The notes: generated by a model from the sequence alone, not told the origin. A stretch of DNA of 64,000 bases from an uncultured Bacteroidales bacterium (GCA_902768605.1 CACXLY010000002.1:1-64000), one strand, 5' to 3'; positions 23,570 through 32,131 are shown, counted from the stretch's first letter. Numbers and translations: made by a program.

Positions 23570-25039
23570 ATGAATTTCTTTGCAGTTGATTTGGGGGCTA
23601 CGAGTGGACGTACGATACTTGGAAACATCGCGGATGGCAAGCTTTCCTTGCGCGAACTGACCAGATTCCCCAATAACATCATCCAAACGGGCGGGCATTT
23701 CTTTTGGGACATCTTTGCTCTCTACCACGAAATCCTGCGCGGCCTGAAACTTGTGGCCGACGAGGGCGTCGAGCTTCAAAGCATTGGCATCGACACATGG
23801 GGCGTCGATTTCGTCTGCATCGGAAGGGACGGCGGCATCCTGCGCAACCCTTACAGCTATCGCGACCCGCAGAATAGGGGAATACAGACCCTCTCTGACT
23901 CCTCCGGAGAGGATGCCGGTCGGAAGGTCTCCCCTTCAAAAGAAGATTTGGAAGAGACCATTTACTCCAAGACAGGCATCCAGTTCCTCGACTTCAACTC
24001 AATCTTCCAGCTTGCCGCGATGCGACGGAACAACGATTCCGCCCTCGAGGCTGCCGACAAAGTGCTTTTCGTGCCCGATGCCCTGATGTACATGCTGACG
24101 GGCGAAGCTGTCTGCGAGTACACGATTTGCTCCACGTCGCAGCTCCTCAATGCACGTACCAGGCGGCTCGATGCCGACTTGCTCGACATGATTGGCATGC
24201 AGGAGAGTCAGTTCGGCCGCTACGTGAACCCTTGCGACGTCGTAGGTACGCTCTCGAAAGAGGTTCAGCAGCAGACAGGAATGGGAGCCGTGCCGGTAGT
24301 GGCAGTTGCGGGACACGATACGGCATCTGCCGTGGCGGCCGTTCCTGCTGAGGATGAGCACTTTGCCTATCTCAGCTGTGGCACTTGGAGCTTGCTCGGC
24401 ATCGAGACAAACGAGCCCATCATCAGCGAGAAGAGCTACGCGTATAACTTCACGAACGAGGGCGGCATAGAGGGCACGACGCGCTTCCTGAAGAACATCT
24501 GCGGCTTGTGGCTCCTGGAGCGTTGCCGGAAGGAGTGGACCGACGCTCCAAGCGACGTGAACGAGGTCAACCGGGGCGCCATGACAGCTCCCGCCTTCCG
24601 CAGCATCATCAATCCCGACGACCCGCGTTTCGCCAACCCGACAAGCATGGTGGAGGCCATCAAGAGCTATTGCCGCGAGTCGAATCAGCCGATTCCCGAG
24701 ACTTGGCAAGAGCAGGCACGCTGCATCTTCGAGAGCCTCGCCATCCGCTACCGTGAGGTGCTCGGCTACCTTCGAGAGCTCGCGCCGTTCCCCATCGAGC
24801 GACTTCACGTCATTGGCGGCGGCACGTACAACAACTACTTGATGCAGATGACGGCCGACAGCATCGGACTGCCCGTCATCACAGGCCCCGTCGAAGGTAC
24901 AGCCATAGGCAACATCATGCTCCAGGCAAAGGCGGCCGGGCTGGTAAGCGACCGCTTCGAAATGCGAAAGATTATCGCCCGGAGCATCGAGACGAGAACC
25001 TACTTCCCGGGAGCGGACTCCGTCCCAAATGAAAAATGA
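23570..25039 (+). CDS. rhaB: L-rhamnulokinase
   Basis: 489 residues from the ATG after the promoter (MNFFAVDLGATSGRTILG, the FGGY-kinase phosphate loop). Further landmarks are SIGIDTWGVDFVCI, GHDTASAVAAVPA, AYLSCGTWSLLG and the C-terminal HVIGGGTYNNYLMQMTAD. It phosphorylates L-rhamnulose to L-rhamnulose 1-phosphate, the second step of rhamnose catabolism. Residues about 106-131, between YRDPQ and YSKTGIQFL, are encoded by a copy of the C/T-rich palindromic element and make this loop some 12 residues longer than I remember for E. coli RhaB. rhaA follows after 77 bp. Confidence 0.93.
   Translation: MNFFAVDLGATSGRTILGNIADGKLSLRELTRFPNNIIQTGGHFFWDIFALYHEILRGLKLVADEGVELQSIGIDTWGVDFVCIGRDGGILRNPYSYRDPQNRGIQTLSDSSGEDAGRKVSPSKEDLEETIYSKTGIQFLDFNSIFQLAAMRRNNDSALEAADKVLFVPDALMYMLTGEAVCEYTICSTSQLLNARTRRLDADLLDMIGMQESQFGRYVNPCDVVGTLSKEVQQQTGMGAVPVVAVAGHDTASAVAAVPAEDEHFAYLSCGTWSLLGIETNEPIISEKSYAYNFTNEGGIEGTTRFLKNICGLWLLERCRKEWTDAPSDVNEVNRGAMTAPAFRSIINPDDPRFANPTSMVEAIKSYCRESNQPIPETWQEQARCIFESLAIRYREVLGYLRELAPFPIERLHVIGGGTYNNYLMQMTADSIGLPVITGPVEGTAIGNIMLQAKAAGLVSDRFEMRKIIARSIETRTYFPGADSVPNEK
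23887..23959 (+). repeat. C/T-rich palindromic element, in frame in rhaB
   Basis: Starts GACCCTCTCTGACTCCTCC, continues GGAGAGGATGCC and ends TTTGGAAGAGACC. The copies in rhaT (26842) and the YfhO-like gene (60423) share both ends and the spacing. It encodes residues reading roughly TLSDSSGEDAGRKVSPSKED. Confidence 0.75.
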
Positions 25040-25116
25040 TGAATGAAGAATGACATCCCATTACCTTCAACAACTCCTTTAGATTCCGGAATTTGATTAA
25101 CATTAAATATAATAAT

Positions 25117-26370
25117 ATGAAAGAGAATTTGATTAAACAGGCTTATGAAGTGGCGAAGGAACGCTACGCAGAAATTGGTGTCGATACAGAGCAGGTGTTG
25201 CAGCAGCTGCAGGATTTCCACCTCAGTTTGCATTGCTGGCAGGCCGACGACGTACACGGCTTCGAGGTGCAGGCAGGCGCCATGAGCGGCGGCATCCAGT
25301 CGACGGGAGACTTCCCGGGTGCTGCAAGAAACATCGACGAGTTGCGACAGGACATCCTAAAGGCCAAGAGCCTCATCCCCGGCTCACACCGACTGAACCT
25401 CCACGAGATATATGGCGACTTCAAGGGCAAGGTGGTGGACCGCGACGAGGTAACCGTCGAGTACTTCCAGAGCTGGATTGACTGGGCAAAGGACAACAAG
25501 ACGCTGCTCGACTTCAACAGTTCCAGCTTCTCGCATCCCAAGAGTGGCAACCTCACGCTCGCCAACCCGGACAAGGGCATCCGCGACTTCTGGATTGAGC
25601 ACACGAAGCGTTGCCGCGACATCGCCAACGCCATGGGCGAGGCGCAGGGTGACCCTTGCATCATGAACCTCTGGGTTCACGACGGCTGCAAGGATGTGAG
25701 TGTCAACCACATGCTTTACCGCACCATCCTCAAGCAGTCGCTCGACGACATCTTCTCGAAGCAGCAACCCATGATGAAGGACAGCATCGAGGGCAAGGTG
25801 TTCGGCATCGGCCTGGAGAGCTTTACTGTGGGCAGCCACGACTTCTACACGGCTTATGCGGCACAGAACAATAAGATTCTGACCATCGACACAGGTCACT
25901 ACCATCCCACCGAAATGCCTGGCGACAAGGTAAGCGCCGTGTTGCCTTTCATTCAGGAGCTGATGCTTCACGTCAGCCGGCCGGTGCGTTGGGACAGCGA
26001 CCACGTTACCATCCAGGACGACCCCACGCAGGACCTCTTCAGCGAAATCGTCAGAGCCGACGCCCTCAACCGTGTCCACTACGGACTCGACTTCTTCGAC
26101 GGCAGCATCAATCGCATCGCAGCCTACGTCATTGGCTCACGCTCGGCTCAGAAGTGCATGACGAGGGCCTTGCTCGAGCCGCGAAAGACCATCTCCGAAC
26201 TGGAGCTCGCGGGTCAGGGCTACAAGGTGCTCGGCCTCATCGAGGAGCAGAAGTGCATGCCCTGGCAGGCCGTATATGACGAGTTCTGCCTTCGCAACAA
26301 CGTTCCCGTCGGGCAGGACTGGATGCGCGAAATAGACATCTATGAGAAGGAAGTGACAAGCAAGCGTTAA
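25117..26370 (+). CDS. rhaA: L-rhamnose isomerase
   Basis: 417 residues, the normal length. The start is the ATG before KENLIKQAYEVAKERYAEIG. Family features include SLHCWQADDVHGFE, GGIQSTGDFPGAARNIDELRQD, the metal-site region LNLHEIYGDF and later DTGHYHPTE, with WDSDHV near the second metal site. It converts L-rhamnose to L-rhamnulose in a TIM-barrel, manganese-dependent reaction. It lies between rhaB and rhaT in one operon, 4 bp before rhaT. Confidence 0.95.
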   Translation: MKENLIKQAYEVAKERYAEIGVDTEQVLQQLQDFHLSLHCWQADDVHGFEVQAGAMSGGIQSTGDFPGAARNIDELRQDILKAKSLIPGSHRLNLHEIYGDFKGKVVDRDEVTVEYFQSWIDWAKDNKTLLDFNSSSFSHPKSGNLTLANPDKGIRDFWIEHTKRCRDIANAMGEAQGDPCIMNLWVHDGCKDVSVNHMLYRTILKQSLDDIFSKQQPMMKDSIEGKVFGIGLESFTVGSHDFYTAYAAQNNKILTIDTGHYHPTEMPGDKVSAVLPFIQELMLHVSRPVRWDSDHVTIQDDPTQDLFSEIVRADALNRVHYGLDFFDGSINRIAAYVIGSRSAQKCMTRALLEPRKTISELELAGQGYKVLGLIEEQKCMPWQAVYDEFCLRNNVPVGQDWMREIDIYEKEVTSKR

Positions 26371-26374
26371 GACC

Positions 26375-27415
26375 ATGATAGCACTCGGATTACTCATCAT
26401 CGCCATCGGCGCGTTCTGTCAGTCGAGCAGCTACGTGCCTATCAATAAGATAAAGGACTGGAGCTGGGAGAGCTACTGGATCGTACAGGGCGTGTTTGCC
26501 TGGCTCTTGCTTCCCTTCCTCGGTGCCCTGCTGGCGGTTCCGGCGGGCCATAGCCTCTTCGAGCTCTTCGGCAGCAATCCCTCGGCCTCGGGCATGACGT
26601 TCTTCTACGGTGTGCTGTGGGGCGTCGGAGGCCTGACGTTTGGTCTGAGCATGCGCTACCTCGGCGTGGCGCTCGGACAGAGTCTCGCCCTGGGCACCTG
26701 CGCCGCCTTAGGCACGTTGCTGGCTCCCATCTTCACCGGCCATGCGGCCGACATCACGACAAGCATCGTCGTAGGTGTCGTCGTGACGCTCATCGGCATC
26801 GCCATCATCGGCGTGGCAGGGAAAATGAGAGAGAAAGACCAGACGCGCTCTGCCTCCTCCATAGGCGAGGGCACGGGCCAGGCGTCCTCCTCTTCAAAGG
26901 GAAGTCTGGAGCGGTCTTTCACCAAGGGCATCATCGTGGCATTCCTGGCGGGCTTCATGAGCGCCTGTTTCAATATCGGGCTGGCTGCCGGACAACCCCT
27001 GCAGTTCGATGGCGTCAATCCCATGTACGCCGGTCTGCCTGCCACCTTCCTCGTCACGCTTGGCGGCTTCTGCACCAATGCCGTCTATTGCTTCTTCCAA
27101 AACGGCAAGAACCGTACTTGGAGCGATTACGGCAAGCGTTCTGTCTGGACGAACAACCTCTTTTTCTGCCTGCTGGCGGGCGCGCTCTGGTATAGCCAGT
27201 TCTTCGGACTGAGCCTGGGCAAGGGCTTCCTCACCGAGAGCCCCGTCCTCATCACCTTTGCCTTCTGCATCCTGATGGCTTTGAATATCGTCTTCAGTAA
27301 CCTCTGGGGCATCATCCTCAAAGAGTGGAAGGGCTGCAGCCGGCAGACCATCAACGTGCTCATTGCCGGTCTGATAGTGCTCATTATCAGTTGCTTCCTG
27401 CCGCAGCTGCTGTAG
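26375..27415 (+). CDS. rhaT: L-rhamnose/proton symporter
   Basis: 346 residues with ten hydrophobic segments. Recognised by the RhaT family pattern: YVPINKIKDWSWESYWIVQG, FFYGVLWGVGGLTFGLSMRYLGVALGQS and WGIILKEWKG near the C-terminus. It imports L-rhamnose across the inner membrane. The loop at residues about 157-181 is encoded by a copy of the palindromic element (26842-26916) and seems some 17 residues longer than in E. coli RhaT as I remember it. No aldolase or AraC-type regulator follows, so those parts of the pathway must lie elsewhere. Confidence 0.92.
   Translation: MIALGLLIIAIGAFCQSSSYVPINKIKDWSWESYWIVQGVFAWLLLPFLGALLAVPAGHSLFELFGSNPSASGMTFFYGVLWGVGGLTFGLSMRYLGVALGQSLALGTCAALGTLLAPIFTGHAADITTSIVVGVVVTLIGIAIIGVAGKMREKDQTRSASSIGEGTGQASSSSKGSLERSFTKGIIVAFLAGFMSACFNIGLAAGQPLQFDGVNPMYAGLPATFLVTLGGFCTNAVYCFFQNGKNRTWSDYGKRSVWTNNLFFCLLAGALWYSQFFGLSLGKGFLTESPVLITFAFCILMALNIVFSNLWGIILKEWKGCSRQTINVLIAGLIVLIISCFLPQLL
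26842..26916 (+). repeat. C/T-rich palindromic element, in frame in rhaT
   Basis: 75 bp, 25 codons. Begins GACGCGCTCTGCCTCCTCC, passes GAGGGCACGGGCCAGG and ends TCTGGAGCGGTC. It aligns along its whole length with the copy at 60423. It encodes a Ser/Gly-rich cytoplasmic loop containing GEGTGQASSSSKGSLE. Confidence 0.7.
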
Positions 27416-27435
27416 GGGGCGGACAACTGACAGCA

Positions 27436-27511
27436 GACCCCCTCTAACTCCCCCTTTAGGGGGAGAAAAAAAGACAGCGGACCCCCTCTGACTCCCCCTC
27501 TAGGGGGAGAA
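27436..27511. repeat. Two direct C/T-rich palindromic elements after rhaT
   Basis: GACCCCCTCTAACTCCCCCT followed by TTAGGGGGAGAA, and 44 bp later ACCCCCTCTGACTCCCCCTC followed by TAGGGGGAGAA. These are the cleanest single-unit copies and define the element used for comparison. Either could work as a terminator hairpin for the rhamnose operon. Confidence 0.8.
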
Positions 27512-27514
27512 AAT

Positions 27515-27625
27515 AAATAGTAAAATAGCTAAATCGTAAATAAATCGTAAATCGTAAATCGTCAAATCGTAAATACTTTATCGTCAAATCGTAAATCGTA
27601 AATTTTCAAATCGTAAATAACTTCG
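27515..27625. repeat. CGTAAAT word array before the DUF3298 gene
   Basis: About twelve words of the type AATCGTAAAT/GTCAAATCGTAAAT, ending 7 bp before the start codon. Same orientation as the arrays at 9914, 13690 and 52388. Confidence 0.75.
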
Positions 27626-27632
27626 ATATTCA

Positions 27633-28490
27633 ATGAAAACTCATCTCTCACATTATTTGTTTGCATTTTCTAACGCTCTGATTCTCTTTTCCTTCTTCTC
27701 GTGTACGCCAAAGCAAAATGCTGAGGATAAGCCTATCGAGTACAATTGGGGCACCGCCGCCCTGCGCATCGAGAGACCTGTGGCTGAAGGGGCGGAGGAG
27801 TGCTATCTCATCGACTTCAAGCTCGATACGCTGGCCGGCGAGAGTCCTTTGGCCAAAAGCCTCTCCGCGGTGCTCTGCGACAGCGTGATAGGTGCTGGCT
27901 ACTCCTCGCTTTCGAAGGCTATGCAGGCCTTTGCCGACAGCTTGGAGGCCGACTGGAAAGAGGAGCTGGCCGAGCGCTATGCAGATCAGCCCGAGTACAG
28001 AGACATCTTGCAGTACACCTACGAAGTGGAGGGAAAGGTGGCTCCCGACGCTCAGCCCCTCGCACAGTCCACGATGAAGGCGGACGATGCAGGGCAGGAG
28101 AGCACCCCCGCTGAACAGAAGGGCTGGAAGGGCGATGCCTTGTCCTATATGGTCACCACGTCATGCTACCTCGGCGGCGCGCACGGCAGCTACGTCGTCT
28201 CCTACTACAACTTCGATGTCAAGACGGGTAAGCTCCTGAAAATCGAGGACATCGTCCCGGCCGGCAAAGAGCAGGACGTGCTGAAAGCGATGGCAGAGCA
28301 GCTCTGCAAGGACTGGGAGGCAAAGGACCTGGCTGACTTGCAGGAGAAGACCGGCATCACAATGCTTGGCGACCTCTACCTGACGAATAATTTCCTTCTC
28401 AAGGGCGACAGCATCGAGTTTCTCTTCAACCAGTACGAGATAGCGCCCTACGCCGCCGGACTCATCGGCGTAACCCTGCCAAGGCCATAA
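27633..28490 (+). CDS. DUF3298/RsiV-like lipoprotein
   Basis: 285 residues. A lipoprotein signal (FSFFSC, cysteine at about residue 24) precedes a domain like DUF4163/DUF3298: an N-terminal strand region, then TTSCYLGGAHGSYVVSYYNFDVKTGKLLKIEDI and the C-terminal QYEIAPYAAG. These match the periplasmic sensor-like domain of Bacillus RsiV and many Bacteroidota lipoproteins; RsiV binds lysozyme, but no such role is proved here and no sigma factor adjoins. Residues about 145-167 (MKADDAGQESTPAEQKGWKG) look like a decayed copy of the protein-coding palindromic element. Confidence 0.78.
   Translation: MKTHLSHYLFAFSNALILFSFFSCTPKQNAEDKPIEYNWGTAALRIERPVAEGAEECYLIDFKLDTLAGESPLAKSLSAVLCDSVIGAGYSSLSKAMQAFADSLEADWKEELAERYADQPEYRDILQYTYEVEGKVAPDAQPLAQSTMKADDAGQESTPAEQKGWKGDALSYMVTTSCYLGGAHGSYVVSYYNFDVKTGKLLKIEDIVPAGKEQDVLKAMAEQLCKDWEAKDLADLQEKTGITMLGDLYLTNNFLLKGDSIEFLFNQYEIAPYAAGLIGVTLPRP
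28065..28133 (+). repeat. Decayed palindromic element, in frame in the DUF3298 gene
   Basis: GATGCAGGGCAGGAGAG and GGGCTGGAAGGG correspond to GACTCTGGGCAAGAAG and GGTTTGGAAGGG in the YfhO-gene copy, with similar spacing. The left end is not recognisable, so the boundaries are approximate. Confidence 0.45.
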
Positions 28491-28664
28491 GAGGAGGTTG
28501 GCAGCGCGTCGTGAGCCTCTGATGAAAAGCAGTACATAGGGCCGGCGTTTGCTGCGGGAGTCGGATATTATTTATTGCTGCTGGGGGAAAATTTCTCTCT
28601 CTTCCTTTTAGGTCCTCTCTCATCGGTGTTTCTGACGAATAGCAGCTTATGGGGGCTTGCTAAA
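28491..28664. other. Intergenic DNA with nothing recognised
   Basis: No gene, promoter box or clear hairpin is seen between the DUF3298 stop and the first composite palindrome. Confidence 0.5.
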
Positions 28665-28885
28665 AGTCTCGAAGAGACGACAGAGCACAGACGGGGGTGT
28701 TAACCCCCGGTAATGTTGCAACGAAAGAGAAAGCCCTAAAGGGGCGACAGAGACATAAGCAAGTGGTTATTAAACAGGTTACATATTCTGTCGCCCCTTC
28801 AGGGCTTATTATTGTCAGGCTAACCTGTCCCGGGGGTTATCACCCCCGTCTGTGGTCTTTCGCACCTTCGGTGCTTTTCCCCGGA
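28665..28885. repeat. Composite palindromic repeat, copy A
   Basis: It starts AGTCTCGAAGAGAC, then has CACAGACGGGGGTGTTAACC, AAGCCCTAAAGGGGCGACAG, the reverse arm CTGTCGCCCCTTCAGGGCTT and CGGGGGTTATCACCCCCGTC, ending with the hairpin GCACCTTCGGTGC. The whole folds into a long branched inverted repeat of about 220 bp. No open reading frame is conserved between copies, so it is probably a non-coding mobile or structured element. Confidence 0.8.
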
Positions 28886-28902
28886 CAGCAATAGATATTA
28901 TT

Positions 28903-28946
28903 AGTCTCGAAGAGACGGAAGAGCACAGATGGGGGAGTGAACCTCA
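28903..28946. repeat. Composite palindromic repeat, truncated copy
   Basis: Only the first 40-odd bp (AGTCTCGAAGAGACGGAAGA, then CACAGATGGGGGAGTGAACC) are present before full copy B begins. This shows that the element's left end can duplicate or be left behind. Confidence 0.7.
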
Positions 28947-29165
28947 AGTCTCGAAGAGACGGAAGAGCATATACGGGGGTGTCAACCCCCGGTTATGGAG
29001 CGACAAAAAAAGAAAGCCCTAAAGGGGCGACAGACATCAGAATGAGTTGAATTTTATCATGTTAGATGTTCTGCCGCCCTTTTAGGGCTTGAATATGGTG
29101 AATGTCATTGACCCGGGGGTTGTCACCCCCGTCTGTGGTCTGTCGCACCTCCGGTGCTTTTTTTC
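28947..29165. repeat. Composite palindromic repeat, copy B
   Basis: Same order of parts as copy A: AGTCTCGAAGAGAC, ACGGGGGTGTCAACCCCCGG, AAGCCCTAAAGGGGCGACAG, CCGCCCTTTTAGGGCTT, CGGGGGTTGTCACCCCCGTC and the GCACCTCCGGTGC hairpin followed by T residues. The central 50-60 bp differ from copy A while the paired arms agree. Confidence 0.8.
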
Positions 29166-29188
29166 ATGACAACAATAATATTCCGACG

Positions 29189-29330
29189 CTTGCTGTGGCG
29201 TTGCTCGACGCTTGCTGTGGCGTTGGCTGACGCTTGCTGTGGCGTTGGCCTTTCCTTGCTGTGGGAAATGGCGACGCTTGCTGTGGCATAAAATTTCCCC
29301 TAAAGGGGGTTAGGGGGTTCCTTGCTGTAG
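29189..29330. repeat. 22-bp phased CACAGCAAG array 3 (reverse orientation)
   Basis: CTTGCTGT at 29189, 29211, 29233, 29255 and 29277, exactly 22 bp apart; a sixth copy at 29321 is 44 bp further. Between the fifth and sixth lies a single palindromic element (29293-29318, AACCCCCTAACCCCCTTTAG on the minus strand). The array ends 21 bp after the 3' end of the clostripain gene. Confidence 0.85.
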
Positions 29331-29350
29331 AGTTCCCGGGCGCCTCTGCT

Positions 29351-30538
29351 CTACCAACCCGTCTGTTCCCAACCCGCGGCCTGATACCACGAGGTTTTCT
29401 GGAAGTCGGCATTCCAGCCGTAGGTCTCGTATTTATCCAAGGGAACGAACATGGATACGCCTCCGTAGCAATCCACATCCCATACCGTCGGCTGCTTGCA
29501 AAGGTTGGCAAACCACCGCTTCGTGGAGGAAACGGTGCGCAGCGGCACAGCCTTGTCGTAAAGCTCCATCCAGGCATCGTAGTCCTCTGCGGAAAGAAGA
29601 CGCCGCATCGTGGTACGCATGTCGAAATAGTACGTGTACTTGGTCAGGTAGTCACAGTAAGCCTGGAAGCCGTCGGTGGAAGGGCTCGTGCGAGTCGAGA
29701 AGAGTGGCGTCAGAAGGCGACCTGTCTCGATGGCCAGCGGCTCGAGCTGCGTGCAGTCGATGAGGGAGAGGAGTACGCCCGGGTAGGTGTAGCCGTTGTA
29801 CGTGCCCGGATAACCGCTGTCGTAGCCCTTTACGATGCCATCGACGTCGCCCATGCAGAGCGCGTGGATTATCTTGTCGTAGGGCGCTCCCGACCCCGGT
29901 ATCTCTGCCGGCGAGCCTATCATGAAGTGGGTGACGTCCCGCAGTTCGTAGGCCGCCTCGATGCTCTGCATGAAGCAGGCGTCGAAGAAGAGGTAGTCGC
30001 ACTTGGGCAGCTGGGCCAGGATGTCGTGCAGCACGGGTATCTCCATCTCGCTCTTCTCGGCAGGCTCGCTGTGCACTTCGTCCTTGCCAAACGTCTTGCG
30101 GCGCGGCGTCCAGCCTGTGGCGTGCGACCAGAACGTGATGCCATAATGGCGTGCGGGAAAGAAGTGCTCGATGCCGTGCAATATCCTGAACATCGTCAGC
30201 GAGTCCGTACTGCACAGCTCTTCTTCATATTGCTTCCAGAGCTGCAAGCCCTTGGTTGCGGAGAGCTCATAGATGGCGGGTTTGTGCAGCTTGTCGTCGA
30301 GGTAGATGACGAAGTTGACGTCCTCGGGGATGCTTGCCTTGCTCAGCGCCATCTCCATCGTATCGAGCCGGACGGCCGAGGAGAGGGTGTTGTCCGCCGC
30401 CATGTAGACGATGACGGTGCGCTCCGCTTCGGTCCGAGGCTGCTCATCGGGAGGCACGAGCGTGTCGCGGCAACCCGCCAGCAGGCCGAAGGCAAGAATC
30501 AGCAGGCATGCGAAGAAGGAACGAAGGACGTTGGACAT
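29351..30538 (-). CDS. Clostripain-family (C11) cysteine-protease lipoprotein
   Basis: 395 residues. Signal LLILAFGLLAGC gives a lipobox with C23. The caspase-like fold of family C11 is seen in RTVIVYMAADNTLSS, the catalytic histidine H139 in HYGITFWSHATGW and the catalytic cysteine C188 in DYLFFDACFMQSIEAAYEL. These enzymes cleave after Arg or Lys and are usually self-activated; here the protein is exported and lipid-anchored. HxTGW in place of the usual HGxGW is a small departure and activity is inferred only. The gene stands alone, convergent with the DUF3298 gene. Confidence 0.85.
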   Translation of the reverse strand: MSNVLRSFFACLLILAFGLLAGCRDTLVPPDEQPRTEAERTVIVYMAADNTLSSAVRLDTMEMALSKASIPEDVNFVIYLDDKLHKPAIYELSATKGLQLWKQYEEELCSTDSLTMFRILHGIEHFFPARHYGITFWSHATGWTPRRKTFGKDEVHSEPAEKSEMEIPVLHDILAQLPKCDYLFFDACFMQSIEAAYELRDVTHFMIGSPAEIPGSGAPYDKIIHALCMGDVDGIVKGYDSGYPGTYNGYTYPGVLLSLIDCTQLEPLAIETGRLLTPLFSTRTSPSTDGFQAYCDYLTKYTYYFDMRTTMRRLLSAEDYDAWMELYDKAVPLRTVSSTKRWFANLCKQPTVWDVDCYGGVSMFVPLDKYETYGWNADFQKTSWYQAAGWEQTGW

Positions 30539-30540
30539 TG

Positions 30541-30615
30541 AAGTGATTTACGATTTGACTATTTACGATTTACGATTTATTTACTATTTAGTAATTTAAC
30601 TATTTACAGGTTTAC
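30541..30615. repeat. CGTAAAT word array upstream of the clostripain gene (minus)
   Basis: On the minus strand, words such as AATCGTAAAT and AGTCAAATCGTAAAT lead up to the ATG at 30538, in the same orientation to the gene as at other loci. Confidence 0.65.
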
Positions 30616-30627
30616 AGGGTTCTTGGG

Positions 30628-30728
30628 GCTGTTCCCCCCTCCTCTGGAGGGGTCGGGGGAGGCTGTTATTTTCGATTTATTTTCCTTCTTTCTCCCCTCT
30701 CCCACGGGAGGAGTCTGGTGAGTCAGTC
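30628..30728. repeat. Two C/T-rich palindromic elements upstream of the kinase gene
   Basis: GGGGCTGTTCCCCCCTCCTC with GGAGGGGTCGGGGGAGGC (30628-30664), and TCTCCCCTCTCCCACGGGAG with GAGTCTGGTGAGTC after it (about 30690-30728). The second is more diverged. Confidence 0.6.
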
Positions 30729-30910
30729 CTCCGTTGTCCGTTGTCTGTTGTCCGTTGTCCTCTTATTATATATAATAATGTATAGGGCGCTCTGTTTCAT
30801 CAGGCATTCAGCAATTGCGCTGCAAAAATACGAAAAAATCTTCATTCATCAGCCCTCATTCTTCTTTTTTAACACAATAACGCAAGCTTTCTTTCCGTTA
30901 TTATTAACGT
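30729..30910. other. Leader region of the kinase gene
   Basis: Contains the short repeat CCGTTGTCCGTTGTCTGTTGT and ATATAATAATGTATAGG; the latter word recurs at 51430, before ftsX. No clear -7 box is seen. Confidence 0.4.
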
Positions 30911-32068
30911 ATGCAATGGATAAACCGAATACGTCAGGTCAAGATTGTCTTGATTGTCCTGGCAGTTGTGCTATGCGTGGCGTCGCTCGTCGTATCCAAT
31001 TTCCTGGTGCGCGACCTCAAGGTAGAGGAGCAAAGGAAAATGGAGATATGGGCCGAGGCTATGCGTTCGCTCAACAATGCCGACGAGACGACCGACCTCA
31101 CGCTCGTCTGGACGGTGCTCAATTCAAACAACACCATCCCCGTCGTCGTGCTTGACAGCGAGGGACGCGTGCAGGACTATCGCAACATGGAAGTCAGGGC
31201 GCGGTCCGACGCCTCGCTCGACTCGCTCGTGCTCAACGAGGCGCGCTCGATGCGGCAAAGCGGCAGAGCCATTCGCATCAACTTTGGCGACGACGACTAC
31301 ATGGAGATCTGCTACGCCGACAGTCTCATTCTGCGACGCCTCGCCTGGTGGCCCTACGTCCAGCTCGGCGTGGTGCTCATCTTCGTCGTGGTCGCCATCT
31401 TCGCCCTCCTCAGCAGTAAGAAGGCCGAACAGAACAAGGTGTGGGTGGGCTTGAGTAAGGAGACGGCGCATCAGCTCGGCACACCCATCAGCAGCCTCAT
31501 GGCGTGGCACGAAGTCCTTCGTGAGACGTACCCCGACGACCAATTGCTTCCCGAAATGGGAAAGGACGTGCAGCGGCTGCAACGCATTGCCGAGCGATTC
31601 AGCAAGATTGGCTCTCAGCCCGAGCCGAAGCCCGAGAACCTCAACGAGGTGCTTGAGGGCGTGATGGAATACATCGGACGTCGCACCAGCAACCACATCA
31701 CGATGAACTGCCATCTGCCCGACGAGCCGCTCATCGTTCCTATCAGTGCCCCCCTCTTCGAATGGGTAATAGAAAACCTCTGCAAAAACGCGATAGACGC
31801 GATGGAAGGCAAGGGAAGCATCACCCTGACAGCAAGGGAAGAGCCCGATTGCGTCAGCGTCGAGGTCGCCGATACGGGAAAAGGCATCCCCAAGAACCGT
31901 TTCGGCTCCGTCTTCATGCCGGGCTATACGACAAAGGAACGCGGCTGGGGGCTTGGACTGTCGCTTGCCAAGCGTATCGTCGAAGAGTATCATCACGGAC
32001 GCATTTTCGTCAAAAATTCTGAGATTGGAAAGGGCACAACCTTCCGCGTTGAGCTCAAAAAGCACTGA
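30911..32068 (+). CDS. Membrane-bound sensor histidine kinase (orphan)
   Basis: 385 residues. Two membrane segments (about 11-33 and 152-169) enclose a periplasmic domain of ~120 residues without a recognised fold. The phospho-acceptor box is LSKETAHQLGTPISSL with H187, which differs from the common HELRTPL form but is frequent in Bacteroidota kinases. The ATPase domain has N-box ENLCKNAIDAME, G1 VADTGKGIPK and the G2-like GWGLGLSLAKRIVEEYHHG. It would phosphorylate a response regulator, but none adjoins; the next genes are ribosomal and lipid-synthesis genes. The signal is unknown. Confidence 0.87.
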   Translation: MQWINRIRQVKIVLIVLAVVLCVASLVVSNFLVRDLKVEEQRKMEIWAEAMRSLNNADETTDLTLVWTVLNSNNTIPVVVLDSEGRVQDYRNMEVRARSDASLDSLVLNEARSMRQSGRAIRINFGDDDYMEICYADSLILRRLAWWPYVQLGVVLIFVVVAIFALLSSKKAEQNKVWVGLSKETAHQLGTPISSLMAWHEVLRETYPDDQLLPEMGKDVQRLQRIAERFSKIGSQPEPKPENLNEVLEGVMEYIGRRTSNHITMNCHLPDEPLIVPISAPLFEWVIENLCKNAIDAMEGKGSITLTAREEPDCVSVEVADTGKGIPKNRFGSVFMPGYTTKERGWGLGLSLAKRIVEEYHHGRIFVKNSEIGKGTTFRVELKKH

Positions 32069-32116
32069 TAACGCATTTTTTTGAGCCAAACTTGCACAAG
32101 TAATTGATTTTTTTTG

Positions 32117-32124
32117 TACTTTTG
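32117..32124 (+). promoter_or_regulatory. -7 box (TACTTTTG) of the DUF177-rpmF-fabH unit
   Basis: TACTTTTG lies 7 bp before the ATG at 32132. It overlaps an in-frame TTG at 32114, which is therefore not the start. Confidence 0.6.
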
Positions 32125-32131
32125 CAGCCCG

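Noticed and set aside
27633..28490. Calling the DUF3298 lipoprotein an anti-sigma factor like RsiV
   Set aside because: It lacks an N-terminal cytoplasmic anti-sigma domain and membrane helix and has no sigma-factor neighbour; only the extracytoplasmic domain is similar.
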